From Pseudomonas songnenensis (GTDB lineage: Bacteria; Pseudomonadota; Gammaproteobacteria; Pseudomonadales; Pseudomonadaceae), in the NCBI RefSeq assembly GCF_003696315.1, contig NZ_RFFN01000004.1:62001-126000 (forward strand): DNA of 64,000 nt. The letters run 5' to 3'. The position numbers were made by a program, and so were the translations under genes. The notes below the pieces were generated by a model. It had not been told where the DNA came from and ran no database searches. It saw only the letters and a program-made list of their open reading frames with translations. Position 1 is the stretch's first letter. Each line of letters opens with the position of its first letter. This document shows, in pieces, positions 45,076 to 55,439 of this stretch.

Positions 45076-47733
45076 ATGAGCGATGCCCTGCGCGCGGATG
45101 CGCTGCTCGACGATGTACCAAGGGAAGGCCGCGGGCGTCTCAAGGTTTTCCTCGGAGCCGCACCCGGGGTCGGCAAGACCTATGCGATGCTGCAGGCCGC
45201 ACAGCGCCAGAAGCGGCTTGGGTGTGACCTGCGTGTGGGTGTGGTCGAAACCCACGGCAGGGCTGAAACCGAAGCGATGCTCGTTGGCCTGCCCGAGCAG
45301 CCGCTGATCCGCAGTGAGTATCGCGGCATCACCCTGGCCGAGATGGACCTCGACGGGCTGCTGGCGGCGCGGCCGCGTGTGGTGCTGGTGGATGAACTGG
45401 CCCATAGCAACGCGCCTGGCAGTCGCCACAGCAAACGTTGGCAGGACGTGCTGGAACTGCTCGAAGCAGGCATCGACGTCTACACCACGGTCAATGTCCA
45501 GCATCTGGAAAGCCTGAACGATCAGGTCCGTGCGATCACCGGCATACAGGTCCGGGAAACCGTCCCGGACTGGATCCTGCAGGAAGCGGACGACATCCTG
45601 CTGATCGACCTGCCGCCGCGCGAGCTGCTGGAACGCTTGCGCGAAGGCAAGGTTTACGTGCCCGATCAGGCCAGGGCGGCCATTGATGCATTCTTCACGC
45701 AGACCAACCTGACAGCCTTGCGTGAGCTGGCGATGCAGACTGCCGCCGCGCGGGTCGATGCCGAGCTGAACCGGCGTTACCGCTTGCAGGGGCAGTCGGC
45801 GCCGGCCGTTCGTGGTCGCCTGCTGGTCGGTATCCACGGTAACGATGCAGCCGAAGGACTGGTACGGCATGCCGCACGCGTTGCGGAGCGCAGGCACCTG
45901 CCGTGGTCGGTCGTGTATGTGAACACCGGTGCGAATCGTGGCGAGACAGAGCTCGCTCATCTGCAAGCGGCTCAGCAGCTGGCAGAGCGGCTGGGCGGTG
46001 AGGTGGTGGAGCTGCGCGGGGAACGGGTAGCGCGAACACTGATCGACCACGCCTACGAGCGCCGCGCTACGTTGCTGCTGGTCGGACGTAGCGGAGCACG
46101 ACGGGGCCTGAAACGCTTGTTCATGCGTTCGGTCGCCGAGCAGCTCATCGCGGCAGGTCAGGGGCTGGAAGTCAGTATTCTCGACCAGCAGCGCACGCCC
46201 TCGCGCAGGGTCGGCGAGGCGAGGCGGGCAGCGGACTGGCGCACCTACCTGCTGGCGCTGTTGGCGACCCTGGTGGCGACCGGCGCCGCGCTGGTGCTGT
46301 CGCGCTACCTCGCGCTACCCAACATCTCTCTGGTCTTTCTCGCAGCGGTACTGGTCGTGGCCGTGCGCAGTAGCCTCGGCCCGGCGCTGGCCTGCGCGGG
46401 ATTGTCGTTTCTGTTCTACGACTTTCTGTTCATCCCGCCGACCTTCACCTTTATCGTGGCGCGCCAGGAAGATGTGCTGACGCTGTTGTTCTTCCTGTTG
46501 ATGGCAGTCCTGGCCGGCAATCTCGCCAGTCGCCAGCGCCGTCAGCTGCAGTCCCTGCGGCAGGCTCAGGCGCAGACCACGGCGCTGCTCGACCTTTCCC
46601 GGCGGCTCAGCGCTGCGACGGATGTACAGGCGGTCTGCGCCGTTGCGGTTCACCAGCTGCAGTTGTTGCCGGATATCGAGGCTGTGGTGGCTATGCGGAC
46701 GAAGAAGGCCGAGTGGTCGTTCAAGGGCGGTGCTCTGCCTGATCTGAACGACCAGGCGCTGGCGGCGGCCGAGTGGGCCTGGAAACACGGGCAGCCCGCG
46801 GGGCAGGGGACCGATACCTTGCCTGGCGGACAGTGGTGGTGGCTGCCGCTCAGCGGAGATGGGCAATCGCTGGGCTTGCTGGGCATTCAGCCGCTAGCCG
46901 GGACGCAGCTGCCGCCGCCCAAACGTCGGCTGATAACCGCCCTGGCCCAGCCGCTAGCCCAGGCGCTGGGCCGTGCGACGCTTGCCGATGAACTGGAAGC
47001 GGCCCGCCTGCATGGCCAGAACGAGGAGCTGCGCAGCGCCTTGCTGGCTTCCGTCTCGCACGATCTGCGCACACCACTGACCGCCATGCGCGGGTCCATC
47101 GACTGCCTGGCCAGTCTGGGGTCGGGCATGAGTGAGACCGACCGGAAGGAACTTCTGGAAACCACACGGGACGAAGCGGAGCGGCTGGATCGTTATATCC
47201 AGAACCTGCTGGACATGACACGTCTGGGGCATGGCGGGCTCAAGCTGATCCGCGACTGGGTGACGCCGGCCGACATTGTCGCCAGTGCCCTGCAACGCCT
47301 GCAGCGGGTCCTGGCTGGGCTCCAGGTCACAGTGCGGATTCCCGATCGGCTGCCGCTGCTTTATGTCCACGCGGCGCTGATCGAGCAGGCGCTGATCAAC
47401 GTACTGGAGAACGCTGCGCGCTTTTCCTCGCCGGGCGGGTGCGTGGAAGTGGAAATTGCAGCGGACAGCAACAGGTTGCGTTTCATCGTCAGGGACGAGG
47501 GGCCCGGCATTCCCGAAGCGGAGCGAGAGAAGATCTTCGACATGTTCTACACGGCTGCACGGGGCGATCGGGGCGGTCCGGGCACCGGGCTGGGCCTCGC
47601 CATCTGCCAAGGCATGATCGGCGCTCATGGCGGGCGCGTACTGGTTGATGATGGGCTCAATGATCGAGGCGCAAGCGTGATCCTGGAACTGCCGCTATCG
47701 CCGCAGCCGGAAATGGAGGAAGGTCTTTCGTGA
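45076..47733 (+). CDS. kdpD: Sensor histidine kinase KdpD
   Basis: An 885-aa turgor/potassium sensor. The N-terminal KdpD domain has a Walker motif (GAAPGVGKTYAM, residues about 26-37) and is followed by a UspA-like domain. Four membrane helices lie at about 390-490, then a GAF-like region. The kinase core has the phosphoacceptor His662 in SVSHDLRTPLTAM, with N, G1 and G2 boxes near the C-terminus (NVLENAARFS, DEGPGIPE, GTGLGLAICQG). It starts 5 nt after kdpC and overlaps kdpE by 4 nt. It probably activates KdpE under potassium limitation. Confidence 0.97.
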   Translation: MSDALRADALLDDVPREGRGRLKVFLGAAPGVGKTYAMLQAAQRQKRLGCDLRVGVVETHGRAETEAMLVGLPEQPLIRSEYRGITLAEMDLDGLLAARPRVVLVDELAHSNAPGSRHSKRWQDVLELLEAGIDVYTTVNVQHLESLNDQVRAITGIQVRETVPDWILQEADDILLIDLPPRELLERLREGKVYVPDQARAAIDAFFTQTNLTALRELAMQTAAARVDAELNRRYRLQGQSAPAVRGRLLVGIHGNDAAEGLVRHAARVAERRHLPWSVVYVNTGANRGETELAHLQAAQQLAERLGGEVVELRGERVARTLIDHAYERRATLLLVGRSGARRGLKRLFMRSVAEQLIAAGQGLEVSILDQQRTPSRRVGEARRAADWRTYLLALLATLVATGAALVLSRYLALPNISLVFLAAVLVVAVRSSLGPALACAGLSFLFYDFLFIPPTFTFIVARQEDVLTLLFFLLMAVLAGNLASRQRRQLQSLRQAQAQTTALLDLSRRLSAATDVQAVCAVAVHQLQLLPDIEAVVAMRTKKAEWSFKGGALPDLNDQALAAAEWAWKHGQPAGQGTDTLPGGQWWWLPLSGDGQSLGLLGIQPLAGTQLPPPKRRLITALAQPLAQALGRATLADELEAARLHGQNEELRSALLASVSHDLRTPLTAMRGSIDCLASLGSGMSETDRKELLETTRDEAERLDRYIQNLLDMTRLGHGGLKLIRDWVTPADIVASALQRLQRVLAGLQVTVRIPDRLPLLYVHAALIEQALINVLENAARFSSPGGCVEVEIAADSNRLRFIVRDEGPGIPEAEREKIFDMFYTAARGDRGGPGTGLGLAICQGMIGAHGGRVLVDDGLNDRGASVILELPLSPQPEMEEGLS

Positions 47734-48425
47734 GTGGCGAATCGGCAAGTGTTCTGATCATCGACGATGAGCCGCAGATCCGGAAATTCCTTCGTATCAG
47801 CCTTGCCTCGCAAGGCTATCGGGTGGTCGAGGGCGTCGATGGCCGTGATGGTCTGACCCGTGCGGCGCTCGAGCGGCCGGATCTGGTGGTGCTGGACCTT
47901 GGCCTGCCTGACATGGACGGCCAGGTCGTGTTGAGCGAGCTGCGCGGTTGGAGCCAGGTACCGGTGATTGTGTTGTCGGTACGCTCCAGTGAGGCGGAAA
48001 AGGTCAGGGCACTCGATGCTGGCGCAAATGACTACGTCACCAAGCCATTCGGTATTCAGGAATTTCTCGCCCGGGTGCGTGGGCTGTTGCGTCAATCCAC
48101 GGTTCCTGCGAGCACGGCAGCCCAGGTGATTGCAGGCGCCCTGTGCATAGACTTCGCGTTCAGACGGGTCAGCCTGGACGACCAGGCCGTGAGCCTGACG
48201 CGCAAGGAGTATGCGGTGCTAGCGGAGCTGGCCCGTCACGCTGGTCGGGTGGTGACACAGCAGCATTTATTGAAGGAAATATGGGGGCCGTCCCACGGAG
48301 GCGACAGTCACTATCTGCGTGTCGTTATCGGGCACCTGCGGCGCAAGCTTGGCGATGATCCGGCTGCGCCGCGCTTTATCGTGACCGAGCCCGGGGTCGG
48401 GTATCGCCTGGTCTCGAACGCATGA
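47730..48425 (+). CDS. kdpE: Response regulator KdpE
   Basis: A 231-aa OmpR/PhoB-family regulator. The receiver domain has acidic residues at IIDDEP (12-14), phosphoacceptor Asp56 in VVLDLGLPDMDG and Lys in VTKPFG. A winged-helix DNA-binding domain ends GVGYRLV. It starts with GTG overlapping the kdpD stop; GGAGGAAGG upstream supports this. It should bind the T-tract site at 40496 and activate kdpFABC. It converges with the glucan phosphorylase gene with 21 nt between stops. Confidence 0.96.
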   Translation: MSGESASVLIIDDEPQIRKFLRISLASQGYRVVEGVDGRDGLTRAALERPDLVVLDLGLPDMDGQVVLSELRGWSQVPVIVLSVRSSEAEKVRALDAGANDYVTKPFGIQEFLARVRGLLRQSTVPASTAAQVIAGALCIDFAFRRVSLDDQAVSLTRKEYAVLAELARHAGRVVTQQHLLKEIWGPSHGGDSHYLRVVIGHLRRKLGDDPAAPRFIVTEPGVGYRLVSNA

Positions 48426-48446
48426 CGCGCGCACCTGAGCAGTACC

Positions 48447-50957
48447 TCATCGCTGCCAGAGAATGAGCGGCAGCTCCAGCGGCACGGCGAGGCCCAGCTC
48501 GGGGCTGGGGACCACCCGTGCCGTGTAGTCGGCTACAGGGCGTCGGGTGCTCAGCTCGGTCCGGAAGCTGGCGTAGGCGCCTTCGTGGTGCTGAAGTTTC
48601 AGCGTGTGGACGGTAGCTGGCTCGTTCCCTCGTGATTCGGCGAGCAGCTGCACGGCAATCTGCTCTGGTTCGATTCGGCCGAGGTGCAGACGGGCGCCGA
48701 TGCGGTAGGTGTCGCCCTCGGCCTGCCATTCAATCTGCTCGAAGGCCAGCTCGTGCCAATAGCTGCGCAGGCTGGTGATTCGGCGCGACGTGTGTATGGC
48801 CAGCGCAGAGCCGTCCGCGCAGCGTTGTCGGTAGGCACTGGCCAGCGGCAGGTAATAACGCTCGGTGTACTCGCGCACTGTGCGATCGGCGGAAAAGCGC
48901 TCTACCAGCTCGCTCATGCTGCGGCGCATGCGTTTTACCCAGGCGGTCGGGATATGTTGCTCATCACGCCTGTAGAAGCAGGGCACCACCTGCTCTTCGA
49001 GCAGCCGATAAAGCTGTTCGGCGTCAGCCGCATCATGTTCGGGTTCATGCTCCAGGCCATCGCCGACGGCCCAGCCGAGATCGGCGGCATAGGCTTCAGC
49101 CCACCAGCCGTCGAGCTGCGAGAGGTTCAGCCCGCCGTTAGCCAGGACCTTCATGCCACTGGTACCGCTGGCTTCCCAGGGGCGGCGCGGTGTGTTCAGC
49201 CAGACATCGACGCCTTGCACCATATGCCGGGCAATACGCATGTCGTAATCCTCGAGAAATACCACGCGCCCGGCGATATCGGCTCTGGCGGCGAACCGTT
49301 GCCATTCGCTGAGCAGCGCTTGTCCGGCGCGGTCGGCAGGGTGAGCCTTGCCAGCCACCAGCAGCTGCACCGGATAAGCGGGATGGGTGAGGATGGCTGC
49401 CAGTCGCTCCGGGTCCTGCAGCAGCAGGTTGGGGCGCTTGTAGCTGGCGAAGCGCCGGGCGAAACCCAGCGTCAAACGCTCGGGATGCAGGCGCGAGCCG
49501 GCGACTTCGATTTCCGCTGGCGACGCACCGTGCACCGCGAGGCTGCGGGCCAGATGGCTGCGCACGAAACCGAGCAGTTCGTTGCGCGCATGCTGGCGGA
49601 TCTGCCACAGCCAGCGGTCGTCGACCTGGGCAAGCAGTTCGTCCACCGAGGATTCACCGGTGCCGCGCCAGGGAATCTCGTCACCGTGCAATTCATACCA
49701 GTGCGCTTCGGCGTCCGGTGAAACCCAGGTCGGCAGGTGGATGCCGTTGGTGACATGGCCGACAGGTACGGATTCGACCGGCCAGCGCGGGTACAGCTCG
49801 CGAAAGATGTAGCGGCTGGTGCGGCCATGCAGCTGACTGACGGCGTTGACCGCGCCGGCACCGCGCGTGGCCAGGTAGGCCATGTTGAATGGCTCGTGCG
49901 GGTCTTGCGGCTGTTTGCGCCCCATCGCCAGCAATGCCTGCAGGGAAATGCCCAGTTCGTACTCGGCATAGCGCTCCAGGTATTTGCTCACCAGCTCCGG
50001 CGGAAAACGATCGAAACCGGCTTCGACAGGGGTGTGGGTCGTAAACAGATTGCCGGCGCGCGTTGCGTTGAGCGCGACGGAGAAGGAGACACGCTCTCGG
50101 GCCATATGGCTGCGCGCGCGCTCCAGCACCGCAAACGCGGCGTGACCGTCGTTCAGGTGAAGCACATCAGGACGCAGCCCTGCGGCCTCGAGCAAACGCC
50201 AGCCGCCGATGCCCAGAACCAGTTCCTGACGCAGGCGCATTTCGTTGTCACCGCCGTAGAGTTCGCTGGCGATCAGTCGTGCTATGGGTGGGTTTGCCGG
50301 ATCGTTGGTGTCCAGCAACAGCAGGCGGTTGAGGCCGACCGTTGCCTGCCAGCCGCGCAGCCAGATCTGCAGGCCGGGGAGCTGAACGGCCAACCGCAGC
50401 GGGGCGCCGTCTGCATCGAGCAGCGGTTCGATGGGCATCTGTCGTGTGTCGTTGACCGGGTACAGGGCCTGCTGGTGGCCGTCCGGTCCGATGCTCTGGC
50501 GGAAATAGCCGTGCTGCCAGAGCATGCCCACCGCGGTAACCGGAACACCGAGATCACCGGCCGCCTTGAGCTGGTCGCCAGCGACATTGCCGAGCCCACC
50601 GGAATAGATCGGCAGCGCTTCGCTGAGCATGTACTCCATGGAGAAATAGGCGACCCGCGCGAGCGTTTCGCCGTAATGCTGGCTGGCGAACCATGTCGGC
50701 CGTTCCAGGCGTGCCTGCTGCGCCTCGACGATGCCCTCCACCAAGCGATGGCATTCAGCGCGTTGCAGCAGGGCCTCCAGTCTCTGCTCCGGCACCGTGC
50801 TGAGAATCAGGCTGGGGTTGCGCGTCAGCTGCCACAGGTCGTTATCGATCAGCTGCCAGAGGTCATCGTTCTGGCTGGTCCAGCGGATGGACTGGTCGAA
50901 GGCGAGCCGACGCAGGGTTTCCGGTGTGATGGCGGGGCGTTCGGTGGCGGGAGTCAA
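48447..50957 (-). CDS. glgP: Alpha-glucan (glycogen/starch) phosphorylase
   Basis: An 836-aa enzyme of the short alpha-glucan phosphorylase family that releases glucose-1-phosphate. An N-terminal DUF3417-type region precedes the phosphorylase core with AYFSMEYMLSEALPIYSGGL (residues about 90-110), HLNDGHAAF, and the PLP-lysine region EASGTSGMKVLANGGL (about 600-615). No ATG precedes the conserved start. TTG at 50957 (TTG-ACT-CCC-GCC) after AGAGAGAC is the best candidate, though an ATG 117 nt upstream keeps the frame open. No other glycogen gene is in the window. Confidence 0.92.
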   Translation of the reverse strand: MTPATERPAITPETLRRLAFDQSIRWTSQNDDLWQLIDNDLWQLTRNPSLILSTVPEQRLEALLQRAECHRLVEGIVEAQQARLERPTWFASQHYGETLARVAYFSMEYMLSEALPIYSGGLGNVAGDQLKAAGDLGVPVTAVGMLWQHGYFRQSIGPDGHQQALYPVNDTRQMPIEPLLDADGAPLRLAVQLPGLQIWLRGWQATVGLNRLLLLDTNDPANPPIARLIASELYGGDNEMRLRQELVLGIGGWRLLEAAGLRPDVLHLNDGHAAFAVLERARSHMARERVSFSVALNATRAGNLFTTHTPVEAGFDRFPPELVSKYLERYAEYELGISLQALLAMGRKQPQDPHEPFNMAYLATRGAGAVNAVSQLHGRTSRYIFRELYPRWPVESVPVGHVTNGIHLPTWVSPDAEAHWYELHGDEIPWRGTGESSVDELLAQVDDRWLWQIRQHARNELLGFVRSHLARSLAVHGASPAEIEVAGSRLHPERLTLGFARRFASYKRPNLLLQDPERLAAILTHPAYPVQLLVAGKAHPADRAGQALLSEWQRFAARADIAGRVVFLEDYDMRIARHMVQGVDVWLNTPRRPWEASGTSGMKVLANGGLNLSQLDGWWAEAYAADLGWAVGDGLEHEPEHDAADAEQLYRLLEEQVVPCFYRRDEQHIPTAWVKRMRRSMSELVERFSADRTVREYTERYYLPLASAYRQRCADGSALAIHTSRRITSLRSYWHELAFEQIEWQAEGDTYRIGARLHLGRIEPEQIAVQLLAESRGNEPATVHTLKLQHHEGAYASFRTELSTRRPVADYTARVVPSPELGLAVPLELPLILWQR

Positions 50958-51039
50958 TGCAGTCTCTCTTTGCAGAACCGGGAAAAGCCATGCCGTCCAG
51001 CATAGCGTTCCCTGTTGCGGCTGGCCCGGGCTGCGCGGC

Positions 51040-52137
51040 TCAGCGCCGCGGCTCGGTATCCGGTTGCGGTACATCGCTCGGGGTTACGGGTTCCTCGTCG
51101 ATGGTTTGCTCGGCCTGCTGTTGGTCCCCGCGGTCGGCTTCGAGGCCGTGTTGCTGCCGAGTGTGCTTGGGGTCGTACTGCAGTTCGATGAATACCGGGA
51201 AGTGGTCGGAGCCGATATCCGGCAGGCGCAGCAGGCGGATGAAGCGAAAATGCGCGCTGTGGAAGAAATGGTCCAGTGGCCAGCGCAGGAACCAGTGATG
51301 GGCATGGAAGGTGTTGTACATGCCGCGGCCGACCCGCGGATCGAGCAGGCCACTGATCTTGCGAAACAGCCGGGTGGTTGGCGCCCAGGCCACATCGTTG
51401 AGGTCACCGGTGACGATGATCGGGTCAGCATTGCCCTGAACGCTTCGGGCAACGACCAGCAGCTCGACATCACGCTCGGTGGATTCCTCGTTCTCGGTCG
51501 GGCTGGGCGGCGCAGGGTGCAGGAAGTGCATGCGCACTGCGAGCTCGTCGCTGACGCGAACCCGGGCATGCATCGACGGCACGTCGTCTTCGACCAGAAA
51601 ACACAGCTCCGGCTCCTCCAATGGCAGGCGCGAGTAGACGTGCATGCCGTAGAGGTTGTCCTGCGGACAGCGGATGCTGTGCGGATATTCAGCGGCCAGC
51701 TGATCGAGCTGTGTTTCCCACCACTGGTCGGTCTCGAGCGTCACCAGGACATCGGGGCGGTACTCGCGGACCAGCGCCAACAGGCGATCGGACGTTCTGT
51801 TCGGCCCCAGCACGTTGGAGGCCATCACCCGAATGCGTGGGCCCGGCGCATCGGGTGCGGCGCGCAGCACTTCGTTGCGCCAGAAGCGGGTGTAGGGCGC
51901 GATCCACCAGAGCTGATAGGCCAGGCAGGCTGCCGTCAGGGCCGAAAGCAGAAAGGGCCAGGCCTGACGGTAGTCGAGCAGCCCCGCTTGTGCGATCAGC
52001 AGGGCGATCAGCAGCGTGCCGAGCTGCAGTCGTGGAAACTCCCAGACGCGCACCCACCAGGCGCGATGCCGCCACAGCGGCAGGAGCGTGACGAGCACAA
52101 AGAATCCTGTAGTGACCAGCAATATCCCTTCGAGCAT
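51040..52137 (-). CDS. Endonuclease/exonuclease/phosphatase-family membrane protein
   Basis: A 365-aa protein. Three N-terminal hydrophobic segments (residues about 4-24, 37-57, 62-85) anchor a DNase I-like domain with RIRVMASNVLGPNR, ETDQWW, the metal site IIVTGDLNDVAW and the terminal SDHFPVF. The tail (~40 residues) is Gln/Glu/Asp/Pro-rich. The start at 52137 (MLEGILLV) matches similar proteins; an ATG four codons upstream is possible. Substrates in this superfamily include nucleic acids and phospho- or phosphoinositide lipids; this one is unknown. Confidence 0.87.
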   Translation of the reverse strand: MLEGILLVTTGFFVLVTLLPLWRHRAWWVRVWEFPRLQLGTLLIALLIAQAGLLDYRQAWPFLLSALTAACLAYQLWWIAPYTRFWRNEVLRAAPDAPGPRIRVMASNVLGPNRTSDRLLALVREYRPDVLVTLETDQWWETQLDQLAAEYPHSIRCPQDNLYGMHVYSRLPLEEPELCFLVEDDVPSMHARVRVSDELAVRMHFLHPAPPSPTENEESTERDVELLVVARSVQGNADPIIVTGDLNDVAWAPTTRLFRKISGLLDPRVGRGMYNTFHAHHWFLRWPLDHFFHSAHFRFIRLLRLPDIGSDHFPVFIELQYDPKHTRQQHGLEADRGDQQQAEQTIDEEPVTPSDVPQPDTEPRR

Positions 52138-52319
52138 GACGTTTCCCATGGCGGCCGATCGGTTCGGCAGATGCCCTTGCGCTGCGGATGGAGCAAGGAC
52201 CGAGGCATTCGACAGGCAAACAGGCAAAGCTGCTCAAAGGAAAGCGGATGATCATGTTCACGTCAGGCTGGGTGCGGCGAGCGACTGGCCAGGTGGCCAG
52301 CCGCATCGCCGTTGCGGAG

Positions 52320-55300
52320 TCACTTGTCGGCAGACAGCATGCCGCTGGTCAGTGCCGGCAGGTGCTCCGGCTGACAGAGGGTGTTCTGGCCCTGCAGATA
52401 AGGCAGCAGGATCGGTGCCATGCCCTTGAGCGTCTGCACCGGCAGCGCCGAGGTGAACCGGAAGCTGTCGGCGCCGCGCCCTGGCACATAGGCCGTCAAT
52501 GTGCCGAAGTGACGGGGCCCGAGATAGAAGACGAACGTCGCCGTGCGGTTCAGTGCCAGCGAGCTGATCAGCCGTCCCCCGGAACCGACGCTCTGGATGC
52601 GGTTGTCGCCCGTGCCGGTCTTGCCGCCTACACGCAAGGCGCTGCCGTCCTCCTGCACGAAGCTGCCCTGCAGGCGTCGCGCCGTGCCACCTTCGACCAC
52701 ATTGGCCAGCGCATCCTGCAGCGCGCGCGCGACCTCGACCGGCATCACCCGCTTGCCGTCGCCCGCGACAAAGCCCATGCGCGTCTCGTAGGGGGTGCCT
52801 TCGGCGAAGTGCAGGTTGTCGATGCGCACGCTGGGCAGGCGGATACCGTCGTTGAGGATGATGCCCATCAGCTCGGCCAGCGCGGCCGGCCGATCACCGG
52901 AGCTGCCCAGGGCCGTGGCAAGCGAAGGCACCAAGTTGTCGAACGGATAGCCCAGCCGTTGCCAGCGCCGGTGAATGTCGGTGAAGGCCTCGACCTCCAG
53001 CATGATGCGAATCCGGCTGTCACGCGCGCTCTTGTGCCGGCTGCGGAACAGCCAGCCATAGACTTCCTGGCGTTCGGCGCGGCTATCGGCAACCACTTCG
53101 GACAGCGTCGCCTGCGGGTTGGCGATCAGGTAGCCCAGCAGCCAGAGGTCCAGCGGGTGCGTGCGGGCGATGTAGGCCTGATCGGGCAAGCTGTAGGCGC
53201 CAGGGCCGTAGCGCGTGTAAAGCGCATCCAGCTGCTTCTCGTTCAGGTCGGTGTCTGGCAGATGTTGTTTTAGGAAGCGATCGAACACCGGCCGCTCGGC
53301 ATCGGGCATCAGATAGCGGTGCACCGCGGCCAGGCGTACCGGCGTCGGCCGCATGCCCTGCAGGAAGGTCTCGATGCGCTGCTCGGCTGTCTTGTTGCGA
53401 TACTTCTTCCAGAAGCGCTGCAGGAACACCGATCCCTCACGGTCGGCGAAGCGGGTCAGGTATTCCTGGCGACGCGGGTCCTTGTCATCGTTCAGCAATT
53501 CGGCACTGTTGATGGTTTCATGGGTGCTGTAGCTGACCAGGTCACGCATCAGGCGCACGAACGGCAGGTTGATCGACTCGCGCAGGGACTCGCGCACCGT
53601 GGGAATGCGACCATCGTCCTCGCGGCGGAAGTTGCCGAAACGGTGCATGCCGGCGCCGGTGAAGAAGCGTTCGGCAGGGCTGGCCGAATAGCGGCGCTCC
53701 AGCGCCGCGTCGAGCATCCGATCCAGGCTGCGGTCGCTGTGCGTGGCCAGGTAATCGATGGCCCAGCGGCTGAGGTTGGCCTTGGCGTCGATCTTGCGCA
53801 GCTCGGCCGGGGTGAGGTCCGAGTAGCGCTGATGCAGCTCGGCGATGACTTCAAGGTAGGTCGTCAGCACGCGCAACTTGGCGGTCGAGCCCAGCTCCAG
53901 CTTGCTGCCCTCGTTGATGTCGAATGGCTGGTTGGTGTTGTCGGTCTGCACGCGCACGCGGAAGCCTTCTTCGCCACGCTCGAACAGCGTAAAGCTGTAG
54001 CGCACATCGGCGGTTTTCTCCGGCGACAGCATGCGGTCGCCGAACAGCCCCACCGTTTCGGCAAATGCGGGATCGGCCAGACGCACCAGGTATTCGCTGA
54101 TCTGCGCCTGCAGATCGCCCTGCAGCGGGGTGCTGGCGGTCAGATCCAGCCGGTCCAGGTCGTATAGCGGCAGGCCCAGCAACCCGGCCAGGCGCATGCG
54201 TGCCACGGTGATGCCCTTGGTGGCGTCCACGGTTTGAATCGCCGAATCGCGATTCGGGCTGCGCGCGACGATACGTTGATTCAGCGCTGCATCGCGCAGG
54301 TTCGCATCGATGATGCCGCCGTTGGCCAACAGGCGGATGTGGCTGTCGGTCAGCGCTGCCATTTCCTCGCGGCCGGCGCCCAGGTAGTAGGACGGCCGCC
54401 GCTGGGCGATCAGCAGGGACAGCACCTGACGCAGCGCCAGGCCTCGGGCCTGCGGGTCGACATCATCGCCGCTGCGTGGATCGAGCAGGCGATTGAACTC
54501 GCGGAAATCGGCGCCGAACCACAGGCGCAGGCCGTCGGCAATGCCGTGCACTTCGCCATGCCCCGGCGCGGCCGACAGTGGCACGCTGTTGAGATAATCG
54601 CGCACGATGCGCTGGCGCGTGGCAAGCGTCTGAGGGCCTTCACGGTAGGTACGCACACTGGCGGAAACCATCTGCCGGATCTTCTCCTGCGGGTCGCCGG
54701 TGCGACCTTCCGGGGAGTGCCGGTATTTTTCCACCTGCGTGGCCAGGGTGCTGCCGCCAGCCGCCTGGCCGCCCAGGCCGAGACGTTTTTCCAGCTGGCT
54801 GATCGCCGCCTTGGTAAAACGCGGCCAGTCCACCGCCGGGTTGGCGTTGGGGCGGTCGGTATCCAGCAGCCCGCGGTCCTCGATGAACAACAGGCTCATC
54901 ACCACCAGCGGCGGGATGTCCTCGAAGCGCTCGTAGTACTGCCGCGGGTAGCTGTTGGTGTACAGCGGTGCACCGCGGCAATCATTGATCGTCAGCCCGG
55001 CCTTGGACTCTTCAGGGTAGGGCGGGAAAAATCCACGGCTTGTGTAATCCAGCAACGCTCGCGAAAAGCGCGCCTGTTCCTCGACGCGGAAGTTGCGCTG
55101 CGACAGCTGCTCGATGAAGCGCGGCAGGTCCACGTAACCTAGCCGGCGATCGAACGGGCCGTCTTCGGGAAACTGGATGCGCGGGCTCGGCCCCGGCATG
55201 ACGGTGTAATCCAGGTCAGCCGCATAGCGACTTAACCAATGGGATTGCCACCGGGAGCTTTCCAGCTCCTGCCAGCCAAGGTAACCGCCGCCAGCGAGCA

Positions 55301-55439
55301 GTGAAACGCCGACAAGCAGCGCCAACCGGCGCGCCACCTTGCGGCGACCTTTAGCTGTTTTGCGGGATGGTTTAGGGGTGGGGGCGCGCTTGTTACGCCC
55401 ATCCTGGGATGTCTTGTCGGACCGCCATACTGCGCCCAT
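52320..55439 (-). CDS. Bifunctional penicillin-binding protein (GT51 transglycosylase plus transpeptidase)
   Basis: A 1039-aa class A PBP-like protein. A basic cytosolic N-terminus (RNKRAPTPKPSRKTAKGRRK) is followed by one membrane helix (about residues 39-58). The GT51 domain has GGSTLATQVEKYRHSPEGRT but a non-canonical first motif (EDRGLLDTDRPNANP). The transpeptidase domain has SxxK as STAK (in ELGSTAKLRV), SxN as SIN (in RESINLPF) and KTGTG. Length is greater than in usual PBP1a/1b proteins. It probably builds peptidoglycan in the periplasm; whether the glycosyltransferase is active is unclear. Confidence 0.85.
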   Translation of the reverse strand: MGAVWRSDKTSQDGRNKRAPTPKPSRKTAKGRRKVARRLALLVGVSLLAGGGYLGWQELESSRWQSHWLSRYAADLDYTVMPGPSPRIQFPEDGPFDRRLGYVDLPRFIEQLSQRNFRVEEQARFSRALLDYTSRGFFPPYPEESKAGLTINDCRGAPLYTNSYPRQYYERFEDIPPLVVMSLLFIEDRGLLDTDRPNANPAVDWPRFTKAAISQLEKRLGLGGQAAGGSTLATQVEKYRHSPEGRTGDPQEKIRQMVSASVRTYREGPQTLATRQRIVRDYLNSVPLSAAPGHGEVHGIADGLRLWFGADFREFNRLLDPRSGDDVDPQARGLALRQVLSLLIAQRRPSYYLGAGREEMAALTDSHIRLLANGGIIDANLRDAALNQRIVARSPNRDSAIQTVDATKGITVARMRLAGLLGLPLYDLDRLDLTASTPLQGDLQAQISEYLVRLADPAFAETVGLFGDRMLSPEKTADVRYSFTLFERGEEGFRVRVQTDNTNQPFDINEGSKLELGSTAKLRVLTTYLEVIAELHQRYSDLTPAELRKIDAKANLSRWAIDYLATHSDRSLDRMLDAALERRYSASPAERFFTGAGMHRFGNFRREDDGRIPTVRESLRESINLPFVRLMRDLVSYSTHETINSAELLNDDKDPRRQEYLTRFADREGSVFLQRFWKKYRNKTAEQRIETFLQGMRPTPVRLAAVHRYLMPDAERPVFDRFLKQHLPDTDLNEKQLDALYTRYGPGAYSLPDQAYIARTHPLDLWLLGYLIANPQATLSEVVADSRAERQEVYGWLFRSRHKSARDSRIRIMLEVEAFTDIHRRWQRLGYPFDNLVPSLATALGSSGDRPAALAELMGIILNDGIRLPSVRIDNLHFAEGTPYETRMGFVAGDGKRVMPVEVARALQDALANVVEGGTARRLQGSFVQEDGSALRVGGKTGTGDNRIQSVGSGGRLISSLALNRTATFVFYLGPRHFGTLTAYVPGRGADSFRFTSALPVQTLKGMAPILLPYLQGQNTLCQPEHLPALTSGMLSADK

